In this document: piece by piece, positions 35,701 to 47,700 of the stretch
How positions within the stretch are numbered: the stretch's first letter is position 1
Layout: every line of letters begins with the position of its first letter
Assembly (NCBI GenBank): GCA_947846985.1
Contig: CANTUZ010000026.1
Location: 53,550,730-53,614,729 of the forward strand
Source: Fratercula arctica
Taxonomy: Eukaryota; Chordata; Aves; Charadriiformes; Alcidae
Reading direction: 5' to 3'
Length of the DNA stretch: 64,000 bases
Position numbers and translations under genes: made by a program
Notes under the pieces: generated by a model
What the model was told of the DNA's origin: nothing
Databases searched by the model: none
What the model saw: the letters and a program-made list of their open reading frames with translations, nothing else

Positions 35701-38700
35701 ACACTGGCAACGGGGCAGCACAAAACAGCTAGAAGTGATACTGAAAGCATCCCAGCCATTTGCAGAGTCAGTAACTGTCAGTGCCTACAGATAAAAAGTT
35801 TTTAAAAGAGGCTGCTGCTTGTTAAATTGAACTTGACTTGTAGGGGAAAAGGGATGTCTTTTTTCTTATTTTGCAGTTCGTGAAAGAACAGTGAAGATTG
35901 CTAAAGGAACTGGCAATTACCCCTGGGGTTTCAGGATCCAGTTCTCAAAGCCTATCCTTGTGACTGAAGTTGACACAAGTAAGCTGTGTTTGTACTAGTA
36001 AACTTATCCTATGAAAATGCATAAAAATAAATATATAATATTTAGTAATATAATATAATATGATAGAATACAACCTACCTAATAGAGAATGTCTGTTTTG
36101 TAGTAATATATAATATAGATGTACATAAATAATTTCCATAATTAGTGGGTGTAAGGTGTTAATAACATGTCCTTGAACTGCTCATGACAAAGTGTCTTAG
36201 GGCCACAGTATGCCTGTGGGTAAACTGGACTCCACTGTTATGTGTCCTCCCATGCCAGTTGATACCTTATGCTAGTCAGCATACAGCCCCTCCCCAGATG
36301 TAAAGTCTAAAACTTTTGGGGACTGACATCCGCTAATGACAACAGGCCTTTAAGAATGAAATGGAGGATGCAGTGATCCTCATAACAAAGTCTTATTAGC
36401 TGGGGACACTTCTGCTTGGATGGGTTTCCATCAAGCCGTCTATGAATCTTAAGAGGTGTGCTGTTAACTTCTGTGGGGTAGTCCGATCATTGTGTGGAAC
36501 TCCAGAAGAAACTCACAAAACTGAGTGAGTGAGCAAAAAAGTGGCAGATGAGTTTCAGCAAAGATGAAGTGTAAGGTAATGCCTCTAGAGAGAAATGATC
36601 TATGCTGTGCCTGCATGATGGAGAACACGGTATTGGCAGTTACGCTCAGGAATGAGATCTTGGGAGTCACCACTGAAAGGTCCCTGAAATTACCAGCTCT
36701 GTGTGCAATGGCAGCTTAGAAATTTGGTGAAAAGATCATTCCGTCAGTAACAGCAGTGAGAACAAGGGAGTCAGAGTCATTTTGCTGCTACCTAAAACCT
36801 TGGTTCACCCAAATCTAGAGTACCCAAATCTAGATTATTGCTTGCTGCATCTTGGGATGGACACAGTAGAATTAGAGAAGGAGGAGAAGGGGGCTCTGAT
36901 AGGTTTCTATTACCAAAGGCAGATATAACAAAAAATGTCATCCTAGATCAAGAATGCTAGTGTGTGCCCTCTAGCAAGGCATTTAAGAATAGCTCTGTCA
37001 CTTTTCTAGCCTTACGTATTGTATTTTCCAGCTTCCTGACAATGCTGGAAAAGCCTATAAATTCAGAGACCTCTGAAACCATTAGCTGAACCCATAATTT
37101 TAAAAACTGCCTGCTGAGCTACGAAATAGGGTCATCATTAAACTCCACTAGGGAAGATCAGAAAAGTCACAAATCTGAGCAAGGGAGGGACATGCAGAGA
37201 AAAAAAAGTACATATCTGAAAAGACCAACACTTTACTAACACTTCACAACTCTAAGACTTGTATTAGAAACCCATGTATTAGAAATCTTAAAATCTGAAC
37301 ATCACTGGATTTATAACTCAGTCATACTTTTTGCATGACACTGTTGTTCAGTTCTAGAACTTCAGTTCATTCTGACTTGTTGCCTCAGACCAAGTGTTCT
37401 GTTTATTAAATACTAAAAATAAAGCCTTCAGTTCAGAAGAGGAACTCAGGGAAAGGACAGACCTATTCAAAAGAAATAAGGGAAAATGTTGGAAGTGGCT
37501 GCTTTACTTTCTATATGGCTATGCCTACTGTTTATCAAAGGATCTCATACTCTTTAGTGTAAACTACATGAAAATGAAAATTATTTTGATGCTAGATCCT
37601 AGAGATGATTCTGTATTTATGCATGTCTGAATACAATCAGGAATTTCCATTATCATAGAATCATAGACTCGTCTAGGTTGGAAGGGACCTTTCAGATCAT
37701 CGAGTCCAACTGTTAACCTTATCAATTGAAGCTTTGCTAATAAAGTAAATCTAAAAAGCTTTGCCTACAGAATACTGTACAAAGGACTTAGTAATATTAA
37801 ATTGGGACTAAAGTGGCTATGTAATGTTCTTCATCCTGAAACAGCTACCTAATTTTATTCCATAATATTATTTTTTTTTATTGTCCTTGAGCCTAGATAA
37901 TCTTCACAGTATAACTTATGCAAAAAGGGATTTACTGTGAATCTCAGAAAGTAATTTTGAATGAAAAAACTTGTTCTGCTCATCTTATTAGAATCTACTA
38001 TTCACTACAAGATTAAAGACCAGTATCATTCATTGCTGATTATTTTAAGAAAACAAAATTATTGGGTTCAGGTCAAAATTAGTAGTGTTCTAAAAAGCAC
38101 AACTGTGACAATGTGTGTGTGCTTGGACAAACAGCTTTTGTTATCAGACTGCTGGGAATTTCAGTACCTATTGACACAAAGTTATCCCTGTTATGAAGAA
38201 ATGTTTCTTTTCTCTAGTATTAAAAGTTTTAGATGATTTCCCAATTGTAAATGTAGAGATCCCTTTAGCGTTCTTATATCAATGAATATAACTTCAGAAG
38301 AGGTCTTTCAAATTAGAACAGGGTAAAGTTTTTTACCTAAATATAAATAAATGGTTATGCCTGCAACATTAGCCCTAATACCTACCAATTTAACCCTGTA
38401 ACTACTAATTAAAATTAAGTAATAGACAAATTAGCTGTCTTGCTACTCAGATCGTATGCCTGTTCTCTTAAAGTTTATTTGTATGTTTTGTTATCAAATG
38501 CAGTTGCTTTAAAACAGTGACAAAACAAAAAAAAAAGTTGTTCTTTTTTTACTGACAAACTTATAGTAAAATTATGCTTTCTCAAAATATGGCTCATTTC
38601 ATTAAAACAAACATAAAAAATGCATTTGTATCCCTTTTTGGCTGCACACTGAGACATTATTTTAATAATATTTTAAAGACCACTTATGTTCATAAAGTCT

Positions 38701-41700
38701 TGCATGAAATCCTCAAGGCCAGCACAAACCAAAAATGTGCTAACGTTTGCAAATTTGCAAATCTGCAAATCATTTGTAATACACACAAGGGTAAACCATG
38801 GGGTTTTTTATGCCTGTTTATTATTAAGCTCTTCCCTACAACTTCTGAGCATCCTTAGAAATTCACTGAATGATCACATTTACTACATGATAGGGTACAA
38901 ATCTTGAAAAAGATACATTAAATAGTATGGACATGGAACAATATTTTCCAAAACCAATTTTTTCACAGTACATTAGGAATGCTTAATTATAAATAAGAAG
39001 GGGAAAATTGTCCGAGAAATTTGTAAGAGGGATTTAAGTAACTGTTGGTGCCCATGAAGGGAGCATATTTATCTCTTCCCTATTTTCCCTCCATTCCTGT
39101 GTGGCATGTGTCTGGGCCCTATTTTATTAGGAGTGCATATGCTTTGCGACCATTAACAAATAAACAAAAGGTTGATATATTAACAAATCTGATTCAGTCC
39201 CTCCTTCACTGAACCTGTGTTAACTTAGTATGTTATTTCCTCCTAAAGACAAAACCCACAAAATACTATAGCCGAATTCTTTTAACCAGCAAGAGAAATA
39301 TCAGCACAGAAAGTACTCTTGGTCTTAAATCCAAAGCTCACCAGAATAAAGGGTGTTTTTTCTACTGACTTTACTGAACATTGCACCAGATCTTTCTTTG
39401 CACTTTAGGCCAAATCCTTCAGATACTGAAATGCCTATTTGCATCTTCAAGCATTTAAGTCCTAATGGTATTTTAAAAAAATTCCTCCACTGCCAGTGGT
39501 TATCTAGTGTTGAACCAGTACCTAAATCCTGAAGTTCCATTTACAGACAACTAATAGGTTGCTCAGAAAAACTTGCTTCACCTCAAAGCTGATGTTACAA
39601 AGCCCCCAAATCATAATCTCTGACTAGTTGGACAGATACCAGTTTTGCTAGAAAAGCTTGATCACACAGACACGCTTGATGTCCTAACCCTGGATAAAAT
39701 GAGTGGTTTTATTCCAGACAGTGCAGCTGAAGAAGCAGGGCTTCAGGTTGGGGATATTCTGATAGCAGTCAATGGAACTGATGTGACCAGCATGCCACAT
39801 TCAGAAGCTGCCAATCTGGCAAGGAAAGGTAAGTTTGAATCACAACAAATTACACGGATTGCTGTACAATGCTCCAAATACATCTAGACATGTTGGGTGA
39901 TGGATGCAACAAAAATCTTAATTAACAACTTAATGCATTAGTATTTAATATGGTACTATTACATAAGTCACTTTTTTATCTAGACCTTGCTAGGAACACA
40001 GAAGAAAATGGACATACAAAATATTCCCCAGACCACATGTGCTGGTAATGCTTCTGTCCCTCCTGCCTTAAAGGAAGTGACTGAGAAATTCCTAAAAGTG
40101 ACTGCAGAGACACCAATACCTTATTTTTGACTTTTGCTTCCTCAGGGAGAGACTTCACAGCTTGGTTCAGTGCACCCAGTAGCTATTTCTGTGTCACCAA
40201 GACCTGAAGTCTGGTCAGGAAAGCAGAGAGGCTATTTCATGAGGCATCTTTTTGCAGCACCACAGAAACAAGGAGTGAGCAATATTAATCATGCATATTC
40301 TTCCTAGAATTGTGATGACTAAACCCTAAAGATATCCATGTTTGCATGCTGAAAGTTAACCTACTGCAGTTCTTTTATTTATCCCAGATATGGTTTTGAC
40401 AAGACCTCATGGGAAATTCAAAAAATTAAAATCCTTTTACAAGACAGTTACAAATTTAACTCGACACATACCAAGTTCTTTAATTATAAAGGTGCCATTC
40501 ATGCTGTTATGTTTAAGAGTATGTTGAGTCTTTTAGTAGATATATCTCTTATTACTGGGTATTTTTAGCTCCTCAGAGAACACGCCCTGGCCTAAATCTT
40601 GGCACACAGACAGCATTCCCAAAGTCAAATGTCCCCAAAAGAGAAATCCAGCAAATGTTTTGCAAATGAAAATGTGTCACAGTCACATTTCTCAATCCTC
40701 TTTAAGGCGTTGCCACCTGCTCTGAAGTAGTATCTGATATAATCATAATTTCAAGCCTTTAGGGTCAAAGCCATTTATTGATAGCGTCAGTGAATAATAT
40801 GAAATTGTACCTCATTGTTGGTAACAAGAACACATTTTTAGTCTATCTTGCAACCTAACATGAGCACTTACCTTTTGCAAATGGTAAGTAGACACTTTAG
40901 CACAGGTTAGCCTCCAACAGCCAGACCCCTCAGTGAGGGGCACAGATAGCAGAAAAGGTTAGTCGCCTCTATGGCAAGGAAAAGAAAGAATTCTCAAGAG
41001 CATATGTAAGATAACAGAGACCGAAGGTGCCCCTAAGAGCATTCTAAGCAATTTTTGTATAAACTCTAATTTATGTACAACCATTTGAGCAATGAAATCC
41101 AACCACTTCTCTAGAGTGATAAAATATGCAAGCACCTAAGATGCTGCTTGCAAAGGTAGGTCACAAAAACCGTTTTAAGAGGTGTCTTCAGATAGCTGGC
41201 TCCATTACTAGTCCTCAACAAAAAATTATTTCATTCCTGAGTTTCTATTAAACAAAGGCTAAATATTGCTTGATTTAATTCATCATTTCCTAGGCTGATT
41301 TTCTTCTTGGTACTTCTAGAAGCTACATTGGGAGGAGAAGGGCATGGGATAGAATACTGCCTTCTTGCTCTGTACCCCATAGGGGTATTCAAAAATACCC
41401 CTGGTATACAGACTGGGTTATAGTTTTGACCTATGTTTTCACATTCTTCATGTAATATTTTAGGTCCTGATATCCTGACTATGGTGGTGGGATCAGATAT
41501 CAGCCGTTACCCTAACACCCCCAGACCTACCTGCCGAGGATATCTGCATAAACGAACACAGTCAGCAATATTGAAGGGCTGGAGAAAGAGGTGGTTTGTG
41601 CTGAAACATAATGGCTACCTACACTATTACAAACACAAGAAGGTAAGGAGGGAGCCTTGTGAGGAAGCAAGCTGTGTCTTGAACTACAAAGTACAGCCAT

Positions 41701-44700
41701 ATTGCACTCAAATTTACAGATATTTATCTTGACTTGTAGTATTTGCAGAATAACACCAGCACTAAAGGCGTTTTTGTATGTGGTTGAGTAGTTCTGTCTT
41801 CCTATATCCCAGTCACAGACATAGACACTGTCAGACTTTTATGGATTCATATTTAATCTCTTACTTCTGATCATCAAGAAGTCTATGAATTGGGTAGGCT
41901 CTAGGAGGCTTTGAATGAGATAAAGTAGTTTCAGATCTGTAGTAGCTCTATATTCCATCTAGCATTGTATGTATTTTCTTAAACAGGGATAACCACAAGA
42001 TTTCTTTGTGTGTGTGAATAAGCTATAGACCTGCACAGAGACGTATTGGGAAGGCTCAGTTTCTTCAGAGTAGTATTGCTCAGCACTTCATCTTCTGTCA
42101 TGTCAGCAGGGAGCTGTACAGTACTTAGTACTTCTAATTAGTATATAAGACTTTAACTTCATCTAACAGTTGACATTCAAAAAGGGAGTAAAACATGTTC
42201 TTCATGAAGAGAAATAAAATATTTGGCTTTATTCTGAGGTTCCACTTCAATACAGTATAATTTACAACCCTGTAGTTATATGGTGAGTCTTAATGGCCCT
42301 AAATCAGTGGGTTCACAGTTATCTCAGCTACAAACATTTGAGTATTCTACACAGTTATTTTCCACTAAATAAATTAATAAATAAAGACATCACATTTAAA
42401 AAGAGGGGGGAAAAAAGGGAGTTTTCCCTTCAAGCGGCTAGCTCCTTGGGTGGGTGACAACTGGCATGGGCCCTGGGCCACAGCAGAGCCAATGAACTCA
42501 CCTGCCCTTAAGTAGCATTTTACTGTAGCCTGTGAGGTGGTTCAGCAGGTATTGCATGTAATTACAAGTTACTAATCCCTTCATGATTATTCATTGAGAA
42601 ACTTACATCTTTAAAATCAAACAGATTGATTTCAAAGCCTGTTCTCTGTTCAGGCCTTTTTGTGGTAAAACATTTTACAGCTTGTAAAAAAGATTCAAGG
42701 TCATCCACTTAGCAATTGTTTTAACCTGATTTCAAGAAAACTTAGAGAAGCTGATAAAATTTGCCTTGAGGAGGTATTTATCAGTAGATGAAGGCCATGT
42801 AGCTCCCAGGGGATCTCCTAGCTAACCCAGGAAGAACATCATCAGCAATATCAGCTGGTTAGAAATAGGTAGAAACGGGTTTGTTTCCAACTCACAATTT
42901 GAACACATACCAGTGAAATACAACCATACCCTTAATTAAAAACTACACGAGAACCTGAGCGTGGCACCAAGTCCTTGACTTGTAAATAGTTTTTATCTTT
43001 GCTAACATGGTCACACACCTTTTTGTCAACTCAGCATATGAAGGATGTGTATGTATATGTACACACATACATGTGTAGGCATAGCAGCACAATTTTGTAA
43101 TAAACACAAATATAATCTAGACAACAAGGTGGCGTTAAGGAAGTTCAACCAACAAAAGACTTCACTCATGATCGCGAATCTACCTTTGTATTGTTTTTTC
43201 AACTATGTCATCTCTCTCAATTTCATACATCATACGCCGTATATTTAATTTTTTGCTTATATCTATTAGTCTGTTTGGTCATTTTTACATGAATAGTAGA
43301 GCCACTCCAGTAAAATCCTCACTTGAAACTTTTTGCTTTTTAATAAAAGCTAGAAACCAAATTATTTTTACCTGAAAGATGCTGATGTAACGTTCACAAG
43401 GACTGTACTTTGAGGACTGCATAGATTAGTCTTTCTTGATAGTTCAAGATCTCTTATACCCCCCATAATACATTCTGGTTCCTCCTCCTAGTGATCCTAA
43501 GCATAGTTTTTCATGGACAATACTGTTAAGATGAAGAAAATAATTCACATGAGGCACTGCAATTTTATATCCAAACTGAAATTAATCAAGCTTTCAACAT
43601 TTAAGCTTCTTGATCATAACCAAACACTTCTGTGGGGAAAAGGCATTTTGTGAAAAGTAATTAAAATTTATAGAAAGAGCTTGCTCTTCTACAATCCTCT
43701 ATCCATCTGACATTTCCAGCAGAAAATCTGGTAGGCTTATTTCTCTGCATATGCCATGATATACACAGTAGCCGTCTAATCAGGGTTATGAGGCAGAACC
43801 ACTGGTTATACAACAAAGCAGTCTGGCTTTCCCTCCTCATTATTACAACACTATCTGCTCTGGTGTCAAAGCAAAAATAAATAAAAAAATAAATCACACA
43901 CTAAAAAGAATACAAACAGATAGAAGCATTTGATTGGAGAGAATTTTTTATTTTATCTTAGTCGGGTTCTTCATCAAACTCCTGAAATGTAAAAAAAAAA
44001 AAAAAAAAAAAAAAAATCTAGCTATGCCATTTAAATACTCCCCACTTTCCAGTCAGCTAAGTACCTCTGAAGACAAAAAGTGCTAGATAAATTGGATTGA
44101 GGATTAGAAGGTGCCTCATAATCTTACACTCATTAATATTTAATTGAATTTTCTTTTATTTCTTTCAACTAGCAGGTTTCTTTTTAAGCCTATCTTTTCT
44201 TCCCCAGCTAGCTTTTTCTTATTTACTGCAGTGAAAAAATAACTATTTCAATCATACTAACCTTATGTTTTGATAATAGGCTCTTTACCCTGAAAGCATG
44301 CATTTGCTTTTGCTTAAAAAGACTAAATGAATGTAAAGCACTGCATAAATATTTTATAGTAATAACTGCTGCTTGGGTTTTTTGCTTTATCCAAGACTAG
44401 TGCCATTCAACCACTTTGTAATTATTTCATACCATTTTATTGCCAGCTGCTCTCTCTCTCTGTCTCTGGACTCCAAAGCATACATTGAAATATTGCAGTA
44501 CTATTTTAGAAACTGAAAGCACAAGGACCATCTTCACTGCCTCGTGTGCTTACAGAGTACTCTGAAGGGTCGTTTAGTAGGAGAGAAAGAAAGAAAGACA
44601 GAAAGACAGTAAGACATAAAGACAGAAACATGGAATCATAGGGTTGGAAGGGACCTCTGGATATCTAGTCCAACCCCCCTGCCAGAGCAGGGTCACCGAA

Positions 44701-47700
44701 TGCATCCAGGCGGGTTTTGAATGTCTCCAGAGACAGCAACTCCACCACCTCTCTGGGCAGCCTGTGCCAGTGCTCTGCCACCCTCAAAGGAAAGAAGTTC
44801 CTTCTCAAGTTTAGGTGGAACTTCCTATGTTCATGTTTGTGCCCATTATCTCTTGTCCTGTCACTGGGCACCACTGAAAAGAGGCTGGCCCCATCCTCCT
44901 GACACCCACCCTTGAAGTATTTATAAGCATTGATAAGATCCCCCCTCAGTTTTCTTTTTTCCAGACTGAAAAGGCCCGAGTCCCTCAGCCTTTCTTCACA
45001 AGAGAGGTGTTCCAGTCCCCTCATCATCTTGGTAGCCCTTTGCTGCACCCTCTCCAGCAGTTCCCTGTCCTTCTTGAACCGGGGAGCCTAGAACTGGACA
45101 CAGTACTCCACGTGCAGCCTTACCAAGGCAGAGTAGAGGGGGAGGATGACCTCCCTCAACCTGCTGGCCACACTCTTCTTGATGCACCCCAGCATGCCAT
45201 TGGCCTTTTTTGGCCACAAGGGCACATTGCTGGCTCATGGTCATCCTGTGGTCCACCAGGACTCCCAGGTCTCTTTACACCGAGCTGCTCTCCAACAGGT
45301 CAGCCCCCAACCTGTACTGCTGCATGGGGTTATTCCTCCCCAGGTGCAGCACCCTACACTTGCCCTTATTGAATTTCATAAGATTCCTCTCCGCCCAACT
45401 GTCCAGCTTGTCCAGGTCTCTCTGTATGGCGGCACAGCCTTCTGCTGTGTCAGCCACCCCCCCCAACTTTGTGTCATCAGCAAACTTGCTGAGGGTGCAC
45501 TCTATCCCTTCATCCAGGTCATTGATGAATATATTGAACAGGACTGGACCCAGTACTGACCCCTGGCGAACACCACTCGTCACTGACTTCCAACTAGACT
45601 CTGTGCCCCTAATCACGACCCTCTGAGCTTTGTCTTCAACCAGTTTTCTATCCACTCCACTGTCCATTCATCTAACCCACACTTCCTAAGCTTCCCTGTG
45701 CGGATGCTGTGGGAGACCGTGTCAAACGCCTTGCTGAATTCAAGGTAGACCACATCTACCGCCCTCCCCTCATCTATCCACCCAGTCATGCCATCATAGA
45801 AGGCTATCAGATCAGTCAGACATGATTTCCCCTTAGTGAATCCATGTTGAGTACTTCTGATAGCTTTCTTTTCCTCCACATGCCTTGAGATGGCACCCAG
45901 AATGAGCTGTTCCATCATCTTTCCAGGGATGGAGGTGATGCTGACCGGCCTGTAGTTCCCCGGGTCCTCCTTCTTGCCCTTTTTGAAGACTGGTGTGACA
46001 TTAGTTTTCCTCCAGTCCTCAGGCACCTCGCCTGTTCTCCAGGACCGTTCAAAGATTAGGGAGAGTGGCCCGGCAGTGACTTCCACCAGCTCCCTCAGTA
46101 GTCTCGGGTGCATCCCATTGGGACCCATGGACTTGTGGATGTCTAATTGACCTAACTGATCCCTCACTCAGTCCTCCTCAATGAAGGGGAAGCCTTCCTC
46201 TTTCCCTGTTACTTTCCCCAAAGCCTGGGACTCCTGAGGGTGGACTGAACAGTAAAGACCGAAGCAAAGAAGGCATTCAGTAACTCCGCCTTCTCTGCAT
46301 CCTCCGTCACCATGGCTCCTGTCTCATTCAACAGTGGGCCCACTTAGTGGATATGAAATGTTCTTTGAAACTGTTCATTGAAGGCAAGAATAATTCAGGG
46401 AGACAAAAATAGTTCAGAATAATCTTCATGTCAGTATCCAACAAACTAGAGTCATCAATATTCAAGTCTTGATTCTGATGTTACGAACAACAACTTACAT
46501 TGGTGTAATTCCAGTGACTCCAGCAAGGTCATGCCTGATTTGCACCTATGTAACAATCCAAACCAACAAAGACAATCAAGCCTTTTATTTATGTCTGAAG
46601 GGTGCGTATAATGTTTTGTCGTGGAGAAAGGAAAGGGTGTTTCATCTTCTCCTTTAGTCCATATCAACAGACAGAGCAAGCTATGTTTCCTCATCATTGC
46701 TATTTACAGGCAGAAATTATCCATCCTGAGCTTTCCTTTTCCCACCTACATTAAAAAAGAGATTGAAGTTTCTAGACCTTTTTACATACTGACTCACCCA
46801 TGTAATTGCTGCTGTTTCAGACTCATCTCTATCCAATCACATATTTGTGAATTGATAGCTGCTGCAACAGATTCAGTCACTTTACATACAAGGTCATTTT
46901 TTTTTTCCCTCAAACAAGTGCTGCCACTGACCTTGACTCTACAAGCCATATGAGTAACTAAAGCACATTTTTCACCTCAGTGGACATAGCTGTGTTTGCC
47001 ACCTCATAGCAGAAATATTGGGCACATTATGTTAGAACCTTATTTTCTGTAAATTACCAAGATCAGTGGAGACACAACGATTTATAATATCTTTGCCTAC
47101 ACTTAACAACAGCGGAGTTCCATGAGACACTCTACAGTTCTGATCCCCCATTGTCCAGATCACTGGATCTTCTCAAACATGCTATCTCTTTCTTTGCCAA
47201 TGTGCCCAGTTTTTATCCTAAAGGAAAGACATCTGGACATTGTGAGGAGATAGACAGTGATGTACACTTAAGTCGTACCCTGAGGCAAGTACAAGCAATC
47301 AAGTTTCTTGTGCTTGAACTTACACATTTTTTCAGGGAAAGCTGAAAGCACATCAGCATAGTCAAACATTGATCCTTTCTTTACAGATAGCAGTGTCTGC
47401 TCCTCTAAAACTAGCACTTGTTGCTCGGCACAGTAAAGCGACTACAAAATCACCACAAAATGTCTATGGTGAAGATTTTCATGTAGGACAGAGAAACCTT
47501 AACCAGCTTTACATGAGACCAGTAAGATAACAAAAGCAATCTAGCCACAGCAGTAGAGCATCACCTCAACAGGTTATATAAAGTTCACACAAATCTCTGA
47601 CCTGCCATCACCAAGTCACTTTTAGAACCTGGCAGCTAACTTGGGAACTTTACAATGTGCCGCAGCCTTCAGGATTAAAAAAAATACCAGTCTTGCAAAA

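Noticed and set aside
39636..39642. Acceptor GGACAG at 39635 for PDZPH1 exon 6
   Set aside because: It would put the PDZ second half out of frame with exon 5. The acceptor at 39717 restores a normal PDZ sequence.
44717..45626. Plus-strand ORFs of 61-138 codons inside the 44.6 kb repeat
   Set aside because: They are antisense shadows of the CR1 ORF2 remnant, which reads on the minus strand.
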